Of a stretch of 64,000 nucleotides of DNA, positions 32,892 through 41,080 are shown one piece after another. Origin of the DNA: Corallococcus caeni (GTDB taxonomy: Bacteria; Myxococcota; Myxococcia; Myxococcales; Myxococcaceae); the NCBI RefSeq assembly GCF_036245865.1, contig NZ_BTTW01000001.1, positions 248,001 through 312,000 on the forward strand, in the 5' to 3' direction. The translations under genes were made by a program, and so were the position numbers. The notes under the pieces are model-generated. The model had not been told where the DNA came from. It made no database searches and worked only from the letters and a program-made list of their open reading frames with translations. Numbering within the stretch: the stretch's first letter is position 1; every line of letters starts with the position of its first letter.

Positions 32892-35800
32892 TCAGGCTTC
32901 CGCTGTTTCGAATGCTTTCGCCTTCCCAGCTTCTGCGAGCGCCTGCGCGATAGCCTGGCGCTCCGCCGAGCTCACTTGGTACAGGGAGTAGACCCTATCG
33001 TTGATCTCCTCTTGGATGGCGGCGAGCCTGCGCTCGAAGAGCGTCCTCTCGTGTTCGCTGGTGAGACTCGTGGCCCGATGCCGAGCCTGAATGGCCTGCT
33101 CGGCCAGCGCCGCTAGCTTGTCGTGCTCCGCCTTCTGGCCTGGGTGCCCCTTTAAGTCGGGCACGAAGAGGGGGAGATTCTCGATGAACTGCTTGTTGCA
33201 AGGGAAGTAACCGCCGCGGAAGTTGGAGCCACCCTGCCGGACGAGGGTGTCCAGCAGCTCGCTCTGGATGAGCGCGAGGATGAAGTAGGGGCTGCACTGG
33301 ACAGTGGGCAGCGTGAAACCGTAGCCGCCCGTCGTCACGTTAAGAAAATAACAGCCGCCCTGGGCGTCATGGTAGACGGCCGTCTGGTTCACCATGTACG
33401 GCATCATGAACTTGGGGCCGGCGAACCGCTCCAGGTTCTGGGGCCGCGCGTAGGCGTACCACTTCCCCACGCCCTTAAAGTCACCTGACTTGCGGCTCTC
33501 CAGCCGGCTCCTGCACTTGTTCAAGTAATCGTGCGTCGCGGGAAACGCGCGGAGCTCCTTCTCCGTGAGCAAGCGTGGCTTCTCGCCTGGATTGAGGACA
33601 TAGGGGCGGATCAGCCAAGCCTGGGGCTCCTGGTAGTCCCACCGCTTGATATCCCGGGCCCCTTGGAGGACGGGGACGAGGAGATCCTTCTCGATGATGA
33701 CGGTACGCTCGATCTGGCTCGACTCGAGGCTCCACTCCCTGCCCTTGCCGCGCGGCCCATAGAGGAGGAAGACATGGTCGGCTCCTGTCACCGGGGCCTG
33801 GAAGATGGCGGGCGCGAGACTTCCGAGGGTGGGCAACCCCGAGAGGCGCTCCCTCAGCGTGTTGAGCCCCCCTCCTCCTGTTCGGAAATCCCACGTCTTC
33901 CTAGAGAGCAGCGAAGAGGGGACGGGCTCCGTCTCCTTCTCCAAGGCACGCTCTAGCGCCCCGGAGAGGTCCGCCTGCTCGCGTACCGATCTGAGTGCGA
34001 ACGTCTCCCTCGGGGCTCCGGAGAGGAACAGTAGGCATGTGTACGTCGTGGCGCCGTCGAAGATCTGCGCATCACCGAAGTCCACGATCTGCGAGACGGC
34101 TTTCCGCTCGGCCAGCAGGTTGCGCAACTGCTCGCCGTAGTTCGCCTGGAAGAACTTGTGCGGTAGGATGAAGCCAATGCGGCCACGGGGCTTGAGCTTC
34201 GCAAGGCTCTGCTCGACAAACAGGACGTAGATGTCGAAGTTCCCCCGCGAGGCCGAGCGGAACTTCTTCTTGAAGACCGCAACTTCCTTGGGCGACCACT
34301 TCTGGATCTCCTGGATGCGGATGTATGGAGGGTTGCCCACCACCGCGTCGAAGCCGCCCTCCTTCAAGATGTCTCCCAAACCCGTAGCCGTACTGCCCCA
34401 GTCGAAGGGCCGAATTTGGAGGAGCGCCTCTTCCTGTTCAGCGCCCGTGTCTAGGAGGCCAGGAAGGCCGAGGTCCTGGGACTCGATGAGCGAGTTGCCG
34501 CAGAGCAGGTTCTTGCTCAGCGAGGGCAGGTACTTGTCAGCGCGGAACATCTCGTAGGTCTCGCGCCGGGCCAGGCTCTGTTCGTCCTCCCCCTCCAGTA
34601 GTTTCAAATACAGGCTCATCTGGGCTACCTCAATGGCCTGCGGGTCTTTGTCGAGCCCGAAGATGCAGGAGGTGAGAATCTTCTTCCTCTGCTTAAGCGT
34701 CAGGCGCACCTCTCCGTCAAAGAGGAAAGCCTCCTCCTTCGGGAGCTTGTTGGGAGGCAGCCCCTTGTAGTGGGCGAGGTGCGCATCGATGAGGTGCTGG
34801 AACGCAGAGAGTAGGAACGAGCCCGAGCCGCACGCTGGATCGAGAACGCGTAGCTTCAGCAACTCCTGGGCCGTCTTCCCCTGAGTGAGGGGCGTCAGCG
34901 TCTCGGCCGTGATGGCGTCCACGATGAAGCGGGGGGTGTAGTAGACGCCGCCTGCGTGCCGGACCTCGGGCTTCTCCTCAACCTTGGCCCTGCCGCTCTG
35001 GGTGAGGCGGATGGTGCTTCCCAGGAAGCGCTCATAGATGGAGCCAAGGATCTCCACCGGGAGGGCTTCGAAGCGGTAGGGCGTCTGCACATACAAACCC
35101 TTAAGGATCTGCTCAAGGACATCGTCCTGCTCGATCTTCTGCTCTTCGCTGAAGTGCGAGGCGAACAGGTTCCCGTTGAACTGGGGCATCAGGCTCTGGA
35201 AGATCGCGACGAGCCGCTCGTAGAGGGAGTCGCCGGACTGCTTCCAAGCCTCGAAGGCCTTGAGCATCGGCTCGCCGCGAGTGACGCCCCGAGCTTCACA
35301 CACGCGGATGAACACGAGCCGATCGAGGATGCGCTGGACGCACTCGGTCAGAGCCTGATCCGAGGAAAATACGTTTCGAAGCGCCAGCTCTCGCGCGAGC
35401 AGTTCCCGCCAGCCGGCGAGGTCTTCCAGGAAGGCCGCGTCGACGGGCACTGCCCCACGGGCGGTGAAGATGCTCCCGCTACGCTTTTTGAAGTGGCCCA
35501 GCAGGAAGCGCTCGATAGAGCCTGCCTCGACGGCATCACGGGAGAGGGTGTCCCAGAGGAAGTCGAAGCTCTCGACATAGCGGTCGAACTTGAGGTCGAG
35601 CGGAGGAAGGACGCCCGCGCTTGGCTTGTCACGCAGCGGGCGAATGCCTCCGAAGAAGCCCTTCAATTCCTCGAAGTCCGTCAGCAGAACCAGCGGGACC
35701 TTCTTGTTCCAGGCGTAGGACTTCGCCTGGAAGATGGCGTCCAAGTCGGTGGAGATCGGGACGGCGGGCTTTTTTACTTCGACGAAGAACTTGAGGTTCT

Positions 35801-36053
35801 TGCCCGAATAAAACCCGTAGTCGGGCCTCTTGCCGGTGCCATCCCGGTCTTCCAGCACCACTTGGCGCTTGCCAGCCACGCGGCGGGAGCTGTCCTCGAC
35901 GGGCCAGCCCAGCGCCTCGAAGAAGGGGTCGACGAAGCCGCTGCGGACCTTGGCCTCGTCGTAGGAGGAGTGCTTGAAGTCGCCCATTCCCTCGGAAAAG
36001 GCGCTAACGAGCTTTTCTATCTGGAGCTTGCCGCGCTGTCGGTCCGTCGTCAT
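32892..36053 (-). CDS. Type IIG restriction-modification enzyme (Eco57I/TaqI-specificity type)
   Basis: 1053-residue fused endonuclease-methyltransferase. An N-terminal PD-(D/E)XK nuclease has RPDYGF (Asp78) and FFVEVKKP (Glu92, Lys94). A helical linker leads to a gamma-class N6-adenine methyltransferase with motif I VLDPACGSGSFLL near 404 and catalytic NPPYIRIQE near 573. The C-terminal third (about 690-1000) resembles the TaqI-like target-recognition domain. It should methylate and cut one DNA sequence without separate subunits; the recognition site is unknown. GC is visibly lower than in flanking genes, and it sits among degraded mobile genes beside a tRNA, so it was acquired. All catalytic motifs are intact. 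Confidence 0.9.
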   Translation of the reverse strand: MTTDRQRGKLQIEKLVSAFSEGMGDFKHSSYDEAKVRSGFVDPFFEALGWPVEDSSRRVAGKRQVVLEDRDGTGKRPDYGFYSGKNLKFFVEVKKPAVPISTDLDAIFQAKSYAWNKKVPLVLLTDFEELKGFFGGIRPLRDKPSAGVLPPLDLKFDRYVESFDFLWDTLSRDAVEAGSIERFLLGHFKKRSGSIFTARGAVPVDAAFLEDLAGWRELLARELALRNVFSSDQALTECVQRILDRLVFIRVCEARGVTRGEPMLKAFEAWKQSGDSLYERLVAIFQSLMPQFNGNLFASHFSEEQKIEQDDVLEQILKGLYVQTPYRFEALPVEILGSIYERFLGSTIRLTQSGRAKVEEKPEVRHAGGVYYTPRFIVDAITAETLTPLTQGKTAQELLKLRVLDPACGSGSFLLSAFQHLIDAHLAHYKGLPPNKLPKEEAFLFDGEVRLTLKQRKKILTSCIFGLDKDPQAIEVAQMSLYLKLLEGEDEQSLARRETYEMFRADKYLPSLSKNLLCGNSLIESQDLGLPGLLDTGAEQEEALLQIRPFDWGSTATGLGDILKEGGFDAVVGNPPYIRIQEIQKWSPKEVAVFKKKFRSASRGNFDIYVLFVEQSLAKLKPRGRIGFILPHKFFQANYGEQLRNLLAERKAVSQIVDFGDAQIFDGATTYTCLLFLSGAPRETFALRSVREQADLSGALERALEKETEPVPSSLLSRKTWDFRTGGGGLNTLRERLSGLPTLGSLAPAIFQAPVTGADHVFLLYGPRGKGREWSLESSQIERTVIIEKDLLVPVLQGARDIKRWDYQEPQAWLIRPYVLNPGEKPRLLTEKELRAFPATHDYLNKCRSRLESRKSGDFKGVGKWYAYARPQNLERFAGPKFMMPYMVNQTAVYHDAQGGCYFLNVTTGGYGFTLPTVQCSPYFILALIQSELLDTLVRQGGSNFRGGYFPCNKQFIENLPLFVPDLKGHPGQKAEHDKLAALAEQAIQARHRATSLTSEHERTLFERRLAAIQEEINDRVYSLYQVSSAERQAIAQALAEAGKAKAFETAEA

Positions 36054-36312
36054 GAGGGCAGCACCTTACATAAAGGCACCGCACTCTGGGAGTTGGGAGT
36101 AGCCCAGTTCCGTGGACACCGAGAAGTGATGGTAGGAGCACGGGGCTGTCTACGACCGAGGAGAAGCAAGAGAAGCCCGCAGGCCGCGCCGAGAGTACTC
36201 GTGCTGCCGAAGACTGGCGCTACGATCCGCGACGCTGCAGGGCGGCTTCTGGTGTGGGAGCTAGAGGCAAGGGGCGCGGCGTATATCACTCATGCGGCCT
36301 GCCCCACACTCC

Positions 36313-36960
36313 AGTGCGGTGAAGACCGAACTCCTTACGGAACGAATCGCGCTATTTCAGGGCGATGCAGCTTACGTCGTCCAATTGCGAACTCCTGACA
36401 ACATCAACGGCATCGTCACGGACCCGCCCGTCGAAATTGGGTTTATGGACAATTGGAGAGCGACCGAGGAGGCCGCGCCCCGTGGGAGCCCTGGCTCACG
36501 TGTGTCATGCGTGAAGACTTCCGCGTGCTCAAGCCTGGAGGTCACGCCCTCGTCCGGGCACTACCGCTTACGTCGCATTAGACGGCACCCGCGATTGCGA
36601 ACACGGGCTTCGAGGTGCGCGACATCCTTGTGCACATCTTCGGCACGGGCCTACCCAAGGCACTCGACGTTGCACAAGCCCCTCAACAGACAGCAGGACA
36701 ACCGGGACGAGGTGCTCTGAGTCACCGCTTGATTGCCGAGATACAGGACAAGGCCAGCCTGACGAATGCGCAAATCGACGCGCGGCCGGATTGAATGGGA
36801 TGGCAGGCCACTGGAGCAGCCAAGCAACTCAATCCTACGTGCCTCACCAGCAATACTGGCCTGCCCGGCCCAAGCTTCTTGGCATCACCGCAGTGCCATA
36901 TTCGCTCCGCTCGGCTGCTGCGGAGCGAATCATCGAGCAGAAAGGGAAGTCAGGCGCAAA
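36313..36960 (+). pseudogene. Degraded DNA adenine methyltransferase
   Basis: Three reading frames together rebuild a phage-type site-specific DNA methyltransferase. Frame one has ELLTERIALFQGDAAYVV...GIVTDPPVEIGFMD (the DPPY motif now DPPV). Frame two, from about 36475, has VLKPGGHALV, a TAG stop at 36579-36581, then GFEVRDILVHIFGTGLPKALDVA and LTNAQID, ending at TGA 36792. Frame three has NGMAGHWSSQATQSYVP. At least two frameshifts, one nonsense codon and a lost catalytic Tyr show it is dead. The preceding 259 bp (36054-36312) hold no recognisable gene. Confidence 0.75.
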
Positions 36961-37180
36961 GCGGACGCCATCCTCCGAAACGCGGAACTGGCCGGCATCC
37001 GTCACATCGGCTGGTACACTCTGCGCCCCAGCTTCGCCAGCTACCTCGTCATGCGTTGTGCGATGTACCGCGCAAGGCCATTCAGGAGTTGCTGGGCCAC
37101 GCCACCATCGACATGGCGATGCACTAGCCCACCTGACTCCGAACGTGAAGAACGACGCGGTGCGCACCCTCGACATGCGC
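36945..37180 (+). pseudogene. Degraded tyrosine recombinase (integrase) C-terminus
   Basis: Fragments in three frames match the catalytic end of phage/XerD-type integrases. GIRHIGWYTLRPSFASYLVMR is the HxLRH box with both His changed. RKAIQELLGHATIDMAM is the LGH box, after which a small deletion and TAG destroy the RYAH nucleophile. AHLTPNVKNDAVRTLD is the usual tail. It ends about 95 bp from tRNA-Leu, the expected place for an island integrase. Confidence 0.75.
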
Positions 37181-37231
37181 CCGAAGGGCGCATTGGGAGC
37201 GCACCGACAAGAGGCCAGTGCCTCAAACGAC

Positions 37232-37266
37232 AAAAGCCCCCGAGTCTTTCGACTCGGAGGCTCTTG
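37232..37266 (-). terminator. Intrinsic terminator of tRNA-Leu
   Basis: On the minus strand, GAGCCTCCGAGTC - GAAA - GACTCGGGGGCTTTT forms a 13-bp stem (one G-U) with a GAAA tetraloop and a T-run, beginning 8 bp after the tRNA 3' end. Confidence 0.9.
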
Positions 37267-37273
37267 TTCGGAG

Positions 37274-37355
37274 TGCCCAGGGCGGGATTCGAACCCGCAC
37301 ACCTTTCGGCGCCACCCCCTCAAGATGGTGTGTCTACCAGTTCCACCACCTGGGC
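37274..37355 (-). tRNA. tRNA-Leu (anticodon GAG)
   Basis: 82 nt folding as a class II tRNA: acceptor GCCCAGG/CCUGGGC with A73, D-arm AACUGGUAGA, anticodon stem CCAUC/GGUGG with loop UUGAGGG (anticodon GAG at 37319-37321), a 13-nt variable arm CGCC-GAAAG-GUGU and T-arm GCGGG-UUCGAAU-CCCGC. CCA is not encoded. It lies just downstream of secG, as tRNA-Leu(GAG) does in enterobacteria, and its 3' side borders the integrase remnant. Confidence 0.95.
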
Positions 37356-37362
37356 GTTTCGG

Positions 37363-37385
37363 CGGGGTCCATGTACCGGACCCCG
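37363..37385 (-). other. Hairpin between secG and tRNA-Leu (proximal)
   Basis: Perfect 8-bp inverted repeat CGGGGTCC - N7 - GGACCCCG ending 8 bp before the tRNA 5' end. It is probably an RNA structure in a secG-tRNA transcript or a weak terminator. Confidence 0.5.
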
Positions 37386-37386
37386 T

Positions 37387-37425
37387 GGATTCACGCAACA
37401 ACCAATTCAACCGTCGCGTGAATCC
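37387..37425 (-). other. Hairpin between secG and tRNA-Leu (distal)
   Basis: Perfect 10-bp inverted repeat GGATTCACGC - N19 - GCGTGAATCC, 15 bp after the secG stop. The loop is AT-rich and there is no T-tract. Together with the adjacent hairpin it fills the secG-tRNA spacer. Confidence 0.55.
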
Positions 37426-37440
37426 GATGCTTCCTGACGG

Positions 37441-37842
37441 CTACTGCGCGGGCGTCGTCGGCGCGGGAGCCTGCTGGCCCTCCGCCGGCGGCGTCGCGGA
37501 ACGCTCCTGCTCCACCGCTCCCGGTGCCGCCGGAGGCGGCGTCGTGGCTCCCGGGGTCGCCGGGGCCGTCTTCGCCGGCGGCGTCGCCACGGAACCTCCC
37601 GCGGCCACCGAGCTGCGCAGGCCCACGAACGACAGGCCCAGCGAGGTCAGGAAGAACAAGCCGGCGCAGATGCCCGTCAGCTTGCTCAGGAAGGTCACCG
37701 CGCCGCGGCCACCGAAGGCGCTCGTCGCGGCGCCGCCACCGAGGGCGGAACCCATGCCGGCGTCCTTCCCCGGCTGCAGCAAGATGACGAAGATCATGAA
37801 CACGCAGAGCAGGACGTGCACGATCGTGAAGAAGGTCAGCAT
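37441..37842 (-). CDS. secG: Preprotein translocase subunit SecG
   Basis: 133 residues. Two membrane helices (about 1-20 and 50-73) frame the conserved cytoplasmic loop VILLQPGKDAGMGSALGGGAATSAFGGRG, the SecG signature. The C-terminus is extended by about 60 Ala/Pro/Thr-rich residues not found in short SecGs. SecG stabilises SecYE during SecA-driven export. ATG 37842 is used; a TTG four codons upstream has a better-placed GGAG and is possible. It is the last protein gene of the gap-pgk-tpiA-secG unit, 84 bp after tpiA. Confidence 0.93.
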   Translation of the reverse strand: MLTFFTIVHVLLCVFMIFVILLQPGKDAGMGSALGGGAATSAFGGRGAVTFLSKLTGICAGLFFLTSLGLSFVGLRSSVAAGGSVATPPAKTAPATPGATTPPPAAPGAVEQERSATPPAEGQQAPAPTTPAQ

Positions 37843-37926
37843 GGGTGTTCCCAACGCTCCGTGAAAAGAGGGCGCAACCTACACAAAGTGGTCAACGGGT
37901 GACAACTTCTAACGGGCCTGGCTGCC

Positions 37927-38688
37927 TCAGCCAGCCGCCTTGACGATGGCCACGAAGTCCGCCGCCTTGAGGCTCGCTCCCCCGACGAGCGCCCCGTCCA
38001 CGTCCGGCTGACCCAGCAATTCCGCGGCGTTGTCCGGCTTCACGCTCCCTCCGTACTGGATGCGCACCCGCTCGGCCGTCCCCTCGTCGTACATCCGGGT
38101 CAGCAGCCCCCGGATCGCCGCGTGGACCTCCTGCGCCTGCGCCGTCGTCGCCGTCCGGCCCGTTCCAATGGCCCACACCGGCTCGTACGCCAGCACGAAC
38201 GTCGCCACGTCCGCCCCGGAGAAGCCTTCCAGCGCGCCCCGCACCTGGCGCTCCACCACCGTGAGCGTCTGGTTCGACTCGCGCTCGGCCAGCGTCTCAC
38301 CCACGCAGACGATGGGCGTCATGCCGGCGGCCTTCACCGCCTTCGCCCGCTTGTTCACCGTGGCGTCCGTCTCCCCGAAGAACTGCCGGCGCTCCGAGTG
38401 CCCCACGATGACGTAGGCGCACCCCAGCTCCGCCAGCATCGGCGCGCTGACTTCGCCCGTGAAGGCGCCCGAGGACTCCCAGTGACAGTTCTGCGCCGCC
38501 AGCTGGAGGGGCGCCCCCTCCAGCGCGACGTGCAGGGGCTGCAACGCCACGAACGGGGGCGCGATGGCCACCTCCACCTTGTCGCCCAGCGCCGCCACCG
38601 CGCCGCGAAGCTCCCGCACCAGCGCGAGCGCTTCCGGCACCGTCTTGTTCATCTTCCAGTTGCCAGCGACGATCTTCCGACGAGCCAT
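37927..38688 (-). CDS. tpiA: Triosephosphate isomerase
   Basis: 253 residues, a TIM barrel of normal length. Catalytic Lys12 in NWKMN, His97 in VGHSERR, Glu169 in [11 protein letters not shown] and the phosphate-binding GGSVKPDN and GALVGGASL loops are all present. It interconverts dihydroxyacetone phosphate and glyceraldehyde-3-phosphate. It is 36 bp downstream of pgk. Confidence 0.97.
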   Translation of the reverse strand: MARRKIVAGNWKMNKTVPEALALVRELRGAVAALGDKVEVAIAPPFVALQPLHVALEGAPLQLAAQNCHWESSGAFTGEVSAPMLAELGCAYVIVGHSERRQFFGETDATVNKRAKAVKAAGMTPIVCVGETLAERESNQTLTVVERQVRGALEGFSGADVATFVLAYEPVWAIGTGRTATTAQAQEVHAAIRGLLTRMYDEGTAERVRIQYGGSVKPDNAAELLGQPDVDGALVGGASLKAADFVAIVKAAG

Positions 38689-38724
38689 CGAGGTGTCTCC
38701 CCCGGTGCGTACCGCGTGGGTGCC

Positions 38725-39918
38725 CTACTTCGTCTCCAGCGCCTTGATGCCGGGCAGCTCCCGGCCCTCCAGGAACTCCAGCGACGCGCCGCCGCCCGTG
38801 GACACGTGGCTCATCTTGTCCGCGTAGCCCATCTGCTCCACCGCCGCCGCGCTGTCGCCGCCGCCAATCACCGTCGTCGCGTCCTTGTTGATGGACATCG
38901 CCGCGGCCACCGAGCGGGTGCCCTCCGCGAACTTCGCCACTTCGAAGAGGCCCATGGGCCCGTTCCACACCACCGTCTTCGCGTCGCGGATGCGCTGCGT
39001 GAACATCGCGCGCGTCTTGGGGCCGATGTCCAGGCCCATCATGTCCGCGGGGACGACCTGATCCGGAGTCTCCTTCACCGGCCCCTTGCCCTCCAGGTCC
39101 GCGCACACGATGTGGTCGATGGGCAGCACCAGCGGCGTCTTCAGGCGCTTCGCCGTGTCCAGCAGCTTCGCCGCCAGCGCCAGCTTGTCGCCCTCCTCCA
39201 CCCGGCTCTTGCCCACTTCGATGCCCTGCGCCTTCAGGAAGGTGTACGCCATGGCGCCGCCCACGAGCAGCGCGTCCACCTTGGGCAGCAGGCTCTCGAT
39301 GACCTTGATCTTGTCGCTCACCTTGGAGCCGCCCAGGATGGCCACGAAGGGCTTCTGCGGATTGCGCAGGACCTTGTCGCCCAGGTACTCGATCTCCTTG
39401 CGCATCAGGAAGCCGGCGGCCTTCTCCTTCACGAAGGGCACCATGCCGGCCGTGGACGCGTGCGCGCGGTGCGCCGTGCCGAACGCGTCGTTGACGTAGA
39501 CGTCCGCCAGCGCCGCCAGCTCGCGGGAGAAGGCCTCGTCGTTCGCCTCCTCCTCCTTGTGGAAGCGCAGGTTCTCCAGGAGGAGCACCTGCCCCGCCTT
39601 CAGGTCGTTCACCTGCTTCTTCACGTTGTCGCCCACGCAGTCGTCCGCGTGGATGACCTCGTGCTTGCCGCCCAGGAGCTCCGCCAGCTTCTCCGCGACG
39701 AGCACCGTGGACAGCTTGGGGTCCGGCCCCTTGGGCCGACCGAGGTGGGACGCCAGGATGACCTTGCCGCCCATCTCCAGCGCGCGCCGGATGGTGGGCA
39801 GCGCCTCACGGATGCGGGTGTCGTCGGTGACGCGCCGCCCCTCCAGCGGGACGTTGAAGTCCACGCGGATGAAGACGCGCTTGCCGGTCAACTGCAGGTC
39901 ATCGATGTAGCGGATCAT
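38725..39918 (-). CDS. pgk: Phosphoglycerate kinase
   Basis: 397 residues, monomeric two-lobed bacterial PGK. It has [19 protein letters not shown] near the start, HLGRPKG, the GGSKVSDK hinge region and the C-terminal [13 protein letters not shown] nucleotide loop. It makes ATP from 1,3-bisphosphoglycerate. It sits 51 bp after gap in the glycolytic unit. Confidence 0.97.
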   Translation of the reverse strand: MIRYIDDLQLTGKRVFIRVDFNVPLEGRRVTDDTRIREALPTIRRALEMGGKVILASHLGRPKGPDPKLSTVLVAEKLAELLGGKHEVIHADDCVGDNVKKQVNDLKAGQVLLLENLRFHKEEEANDEAFSRELAALADVYVNDAFGTAHRAHASTAGMVPFVKEKAAGFLMRKEIEYLGDKVLRNPQKPFVAILGGSKVSDKIKVIESLLPKVDALLVGGAMAYTFLKAQGIEVGKSRVEEGDKLALAAKLLDTAKRLKTPLVLPIDHIVCADLEGKGPVKETPDQVVPADMMGLDIGPKTRAMFTQRIRDAKTVVWNGPMGLFEVAKFAEGTRSVAAAMSINKDATTVIGGGDSAAAVEQMGYADKMSHVSTGGGASLEFLEGRELPGIKALETK

Positions 39919-39969
39919 CTTGGGGGTCCCTTGTGCCTGTCTCGGTCAGCCTGAGGTGCCAGGTGTGGC

Positions 39970-40983
39970 TTACGCCACGCCCTTGGACACGAGGAACTTC
40001 GCCGTGTCGACCATGCGGTTGGAGAAGCCCCACTCGTTGTCGTACCAGGCCATGACCTTGAGCAGGTTGTCGCCCATCACGTAGCAGTTGGTGGCGTCGA
40101 AGATGGCCGAGTGCGGGTTGCCGTTGTAGTCCACGGACACCGTCTGCGCGTCGCTGAACTCCAGCACGCCCTTGAGCGGGCCGTTGGCGGCGGCCTTCAT
40201 CGCGGCGATGACCTCTTCCGCGGTGACCTTCTTGGAGGTGTTCACCGTCAGGTCCACCAGGGACACGTTCGGGGTGGGGACGCGGACGGACAGGCCGTGC
40301 ATCTTGCCCTTGAGCGACGGGAGCACCTCGCCGATGGCCTTCGCGGCGCCGGTGCTGGTGGGGATCATGGAGAGCGCGGCGGCGCGGGCGCGGCGCATGT
40401 CGTCGTGGGTGAGGTCCAGGATGCGCTGGTCGTTGGTGTAGCTGTGCACCGTCGTCATCAGGCCCTTCTCGATGCCGAAGTTGTCCACCAGCACCTTGGC
40501 GATGGGCGCCAGGCAGTTGGTGGTGCACGAGGCGTTGGACACGATGTGGTGCTTGGCCGGGTCGTACTCGTGGTGGTTGATGCCGTACGCGATGGTCATG
40601 TCCGGGCCCTTGGCCGGCGCGGAGATGATGACCTTCTTGGCGCCAGCGGCCAGGTGCTTGGCGGCGGCGTCGCGCGCGGTGAAGCGGCCGGTGCACTCCA
40701 TCACCACGTCCACGTTCATGCTCTTCCAGGGCAGCGCGGAGGGGTCCTTCTCCGCGGTGACGGCGATCTCCTTGCCGTTCACGACGATGCCCTTGTCCGT
40801 GTGGCTGACCTCGCCCGGCCACGTGCGGTGCACGGAGTCGTACTTGAACAGGTGGGCCAGCGCCGCCGGCTTGTCGAGGTCGTTGATGGCGACGATCTCG
40901 AGGTCTTCCTTGCGGCTGAGCGCGGCGCGCAGGATGCAGCGACCGATACGACCGAAGCCGTTGATGGCGAGCTTGATGGCCAT
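39970..40983 (-). CDS. gap: Type I glyceraldehyde-3-phosphate dehydrogenase
   Basis: 337 residues. NAD-binding INGFGRIGR at 8-16, catalytic Cys153 in SNASCTTNCLAP and His180 in TTVHSYTNDQ. It is the first gene of the glycolytic operon, making 1,3-bisphosphoglycerate for the PGK encoded next. The ATG follows AGGAGACGG. A GC-rich hairpin lies in its leader. Confidence 0.97.
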   Translation of the reverse strand: MAIKLAINGFGRIGRCILRAALSRKEDLEIVAINDLDKPAALAHLFKYDSVHRTWPGEVSHTDKGIVVNGKEIAVTAEKDPSALPWKSMNVDVVMECTGRFTARDAAAKHLAAGAKKVIISAPAKGPDMTIAYGINHHEYDPAKHHIVSNASCTTNCLAPIAKVLVDNFGIEKGLMTTVHSYTNDQRILDLTHDDMRRARAAALSMIPTSTGAAKAIGEVLPSLKGKMHGLSVRVPTPNVSLVDLTVNTSKKVTAEEVIAAMKAAANGPLKGVLEFSDAQTVSVDYNGNPHSAIFDATNCYVMGDNLLKVMAWYDNEWGFSNRMVDTAKFLVSKGVA

Positions 40984-41006
40984 GGTGTTTTCCGTCTCCT
41001 GGAAGG

Positions 41007-41027
41007 GGTGGGCCTTCGCGGCCCACC
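41007..41027 (-). promoter_or_regulatory. Leader hairpin of the gap operon
   Basis: Perfect 8-bp inverted repeat GGTGGGCC - TTCGC - GGCCCACC, 24 bp before the gap start on the minus strand and just upstream of the Shine-Dalgarno. It could be an operator or an RNA element; no regulator is identified. Confidence 0.45.
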
Positions 41028-41080
41028 GTCATGAGTCTCGTAAAGAAGGCGGGCGACCGTAGGCAGGCGCCCCCGCCGAG

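Noticed and set aside
32892-36053. BREX/PglX or DISARM methyltransferase
   Set aside because: The protein has its own PD-(D/E)XK nuclease and no brx, pgl or drm partner genes are nearby, so a stand-alone type IIG enzyme fits better.
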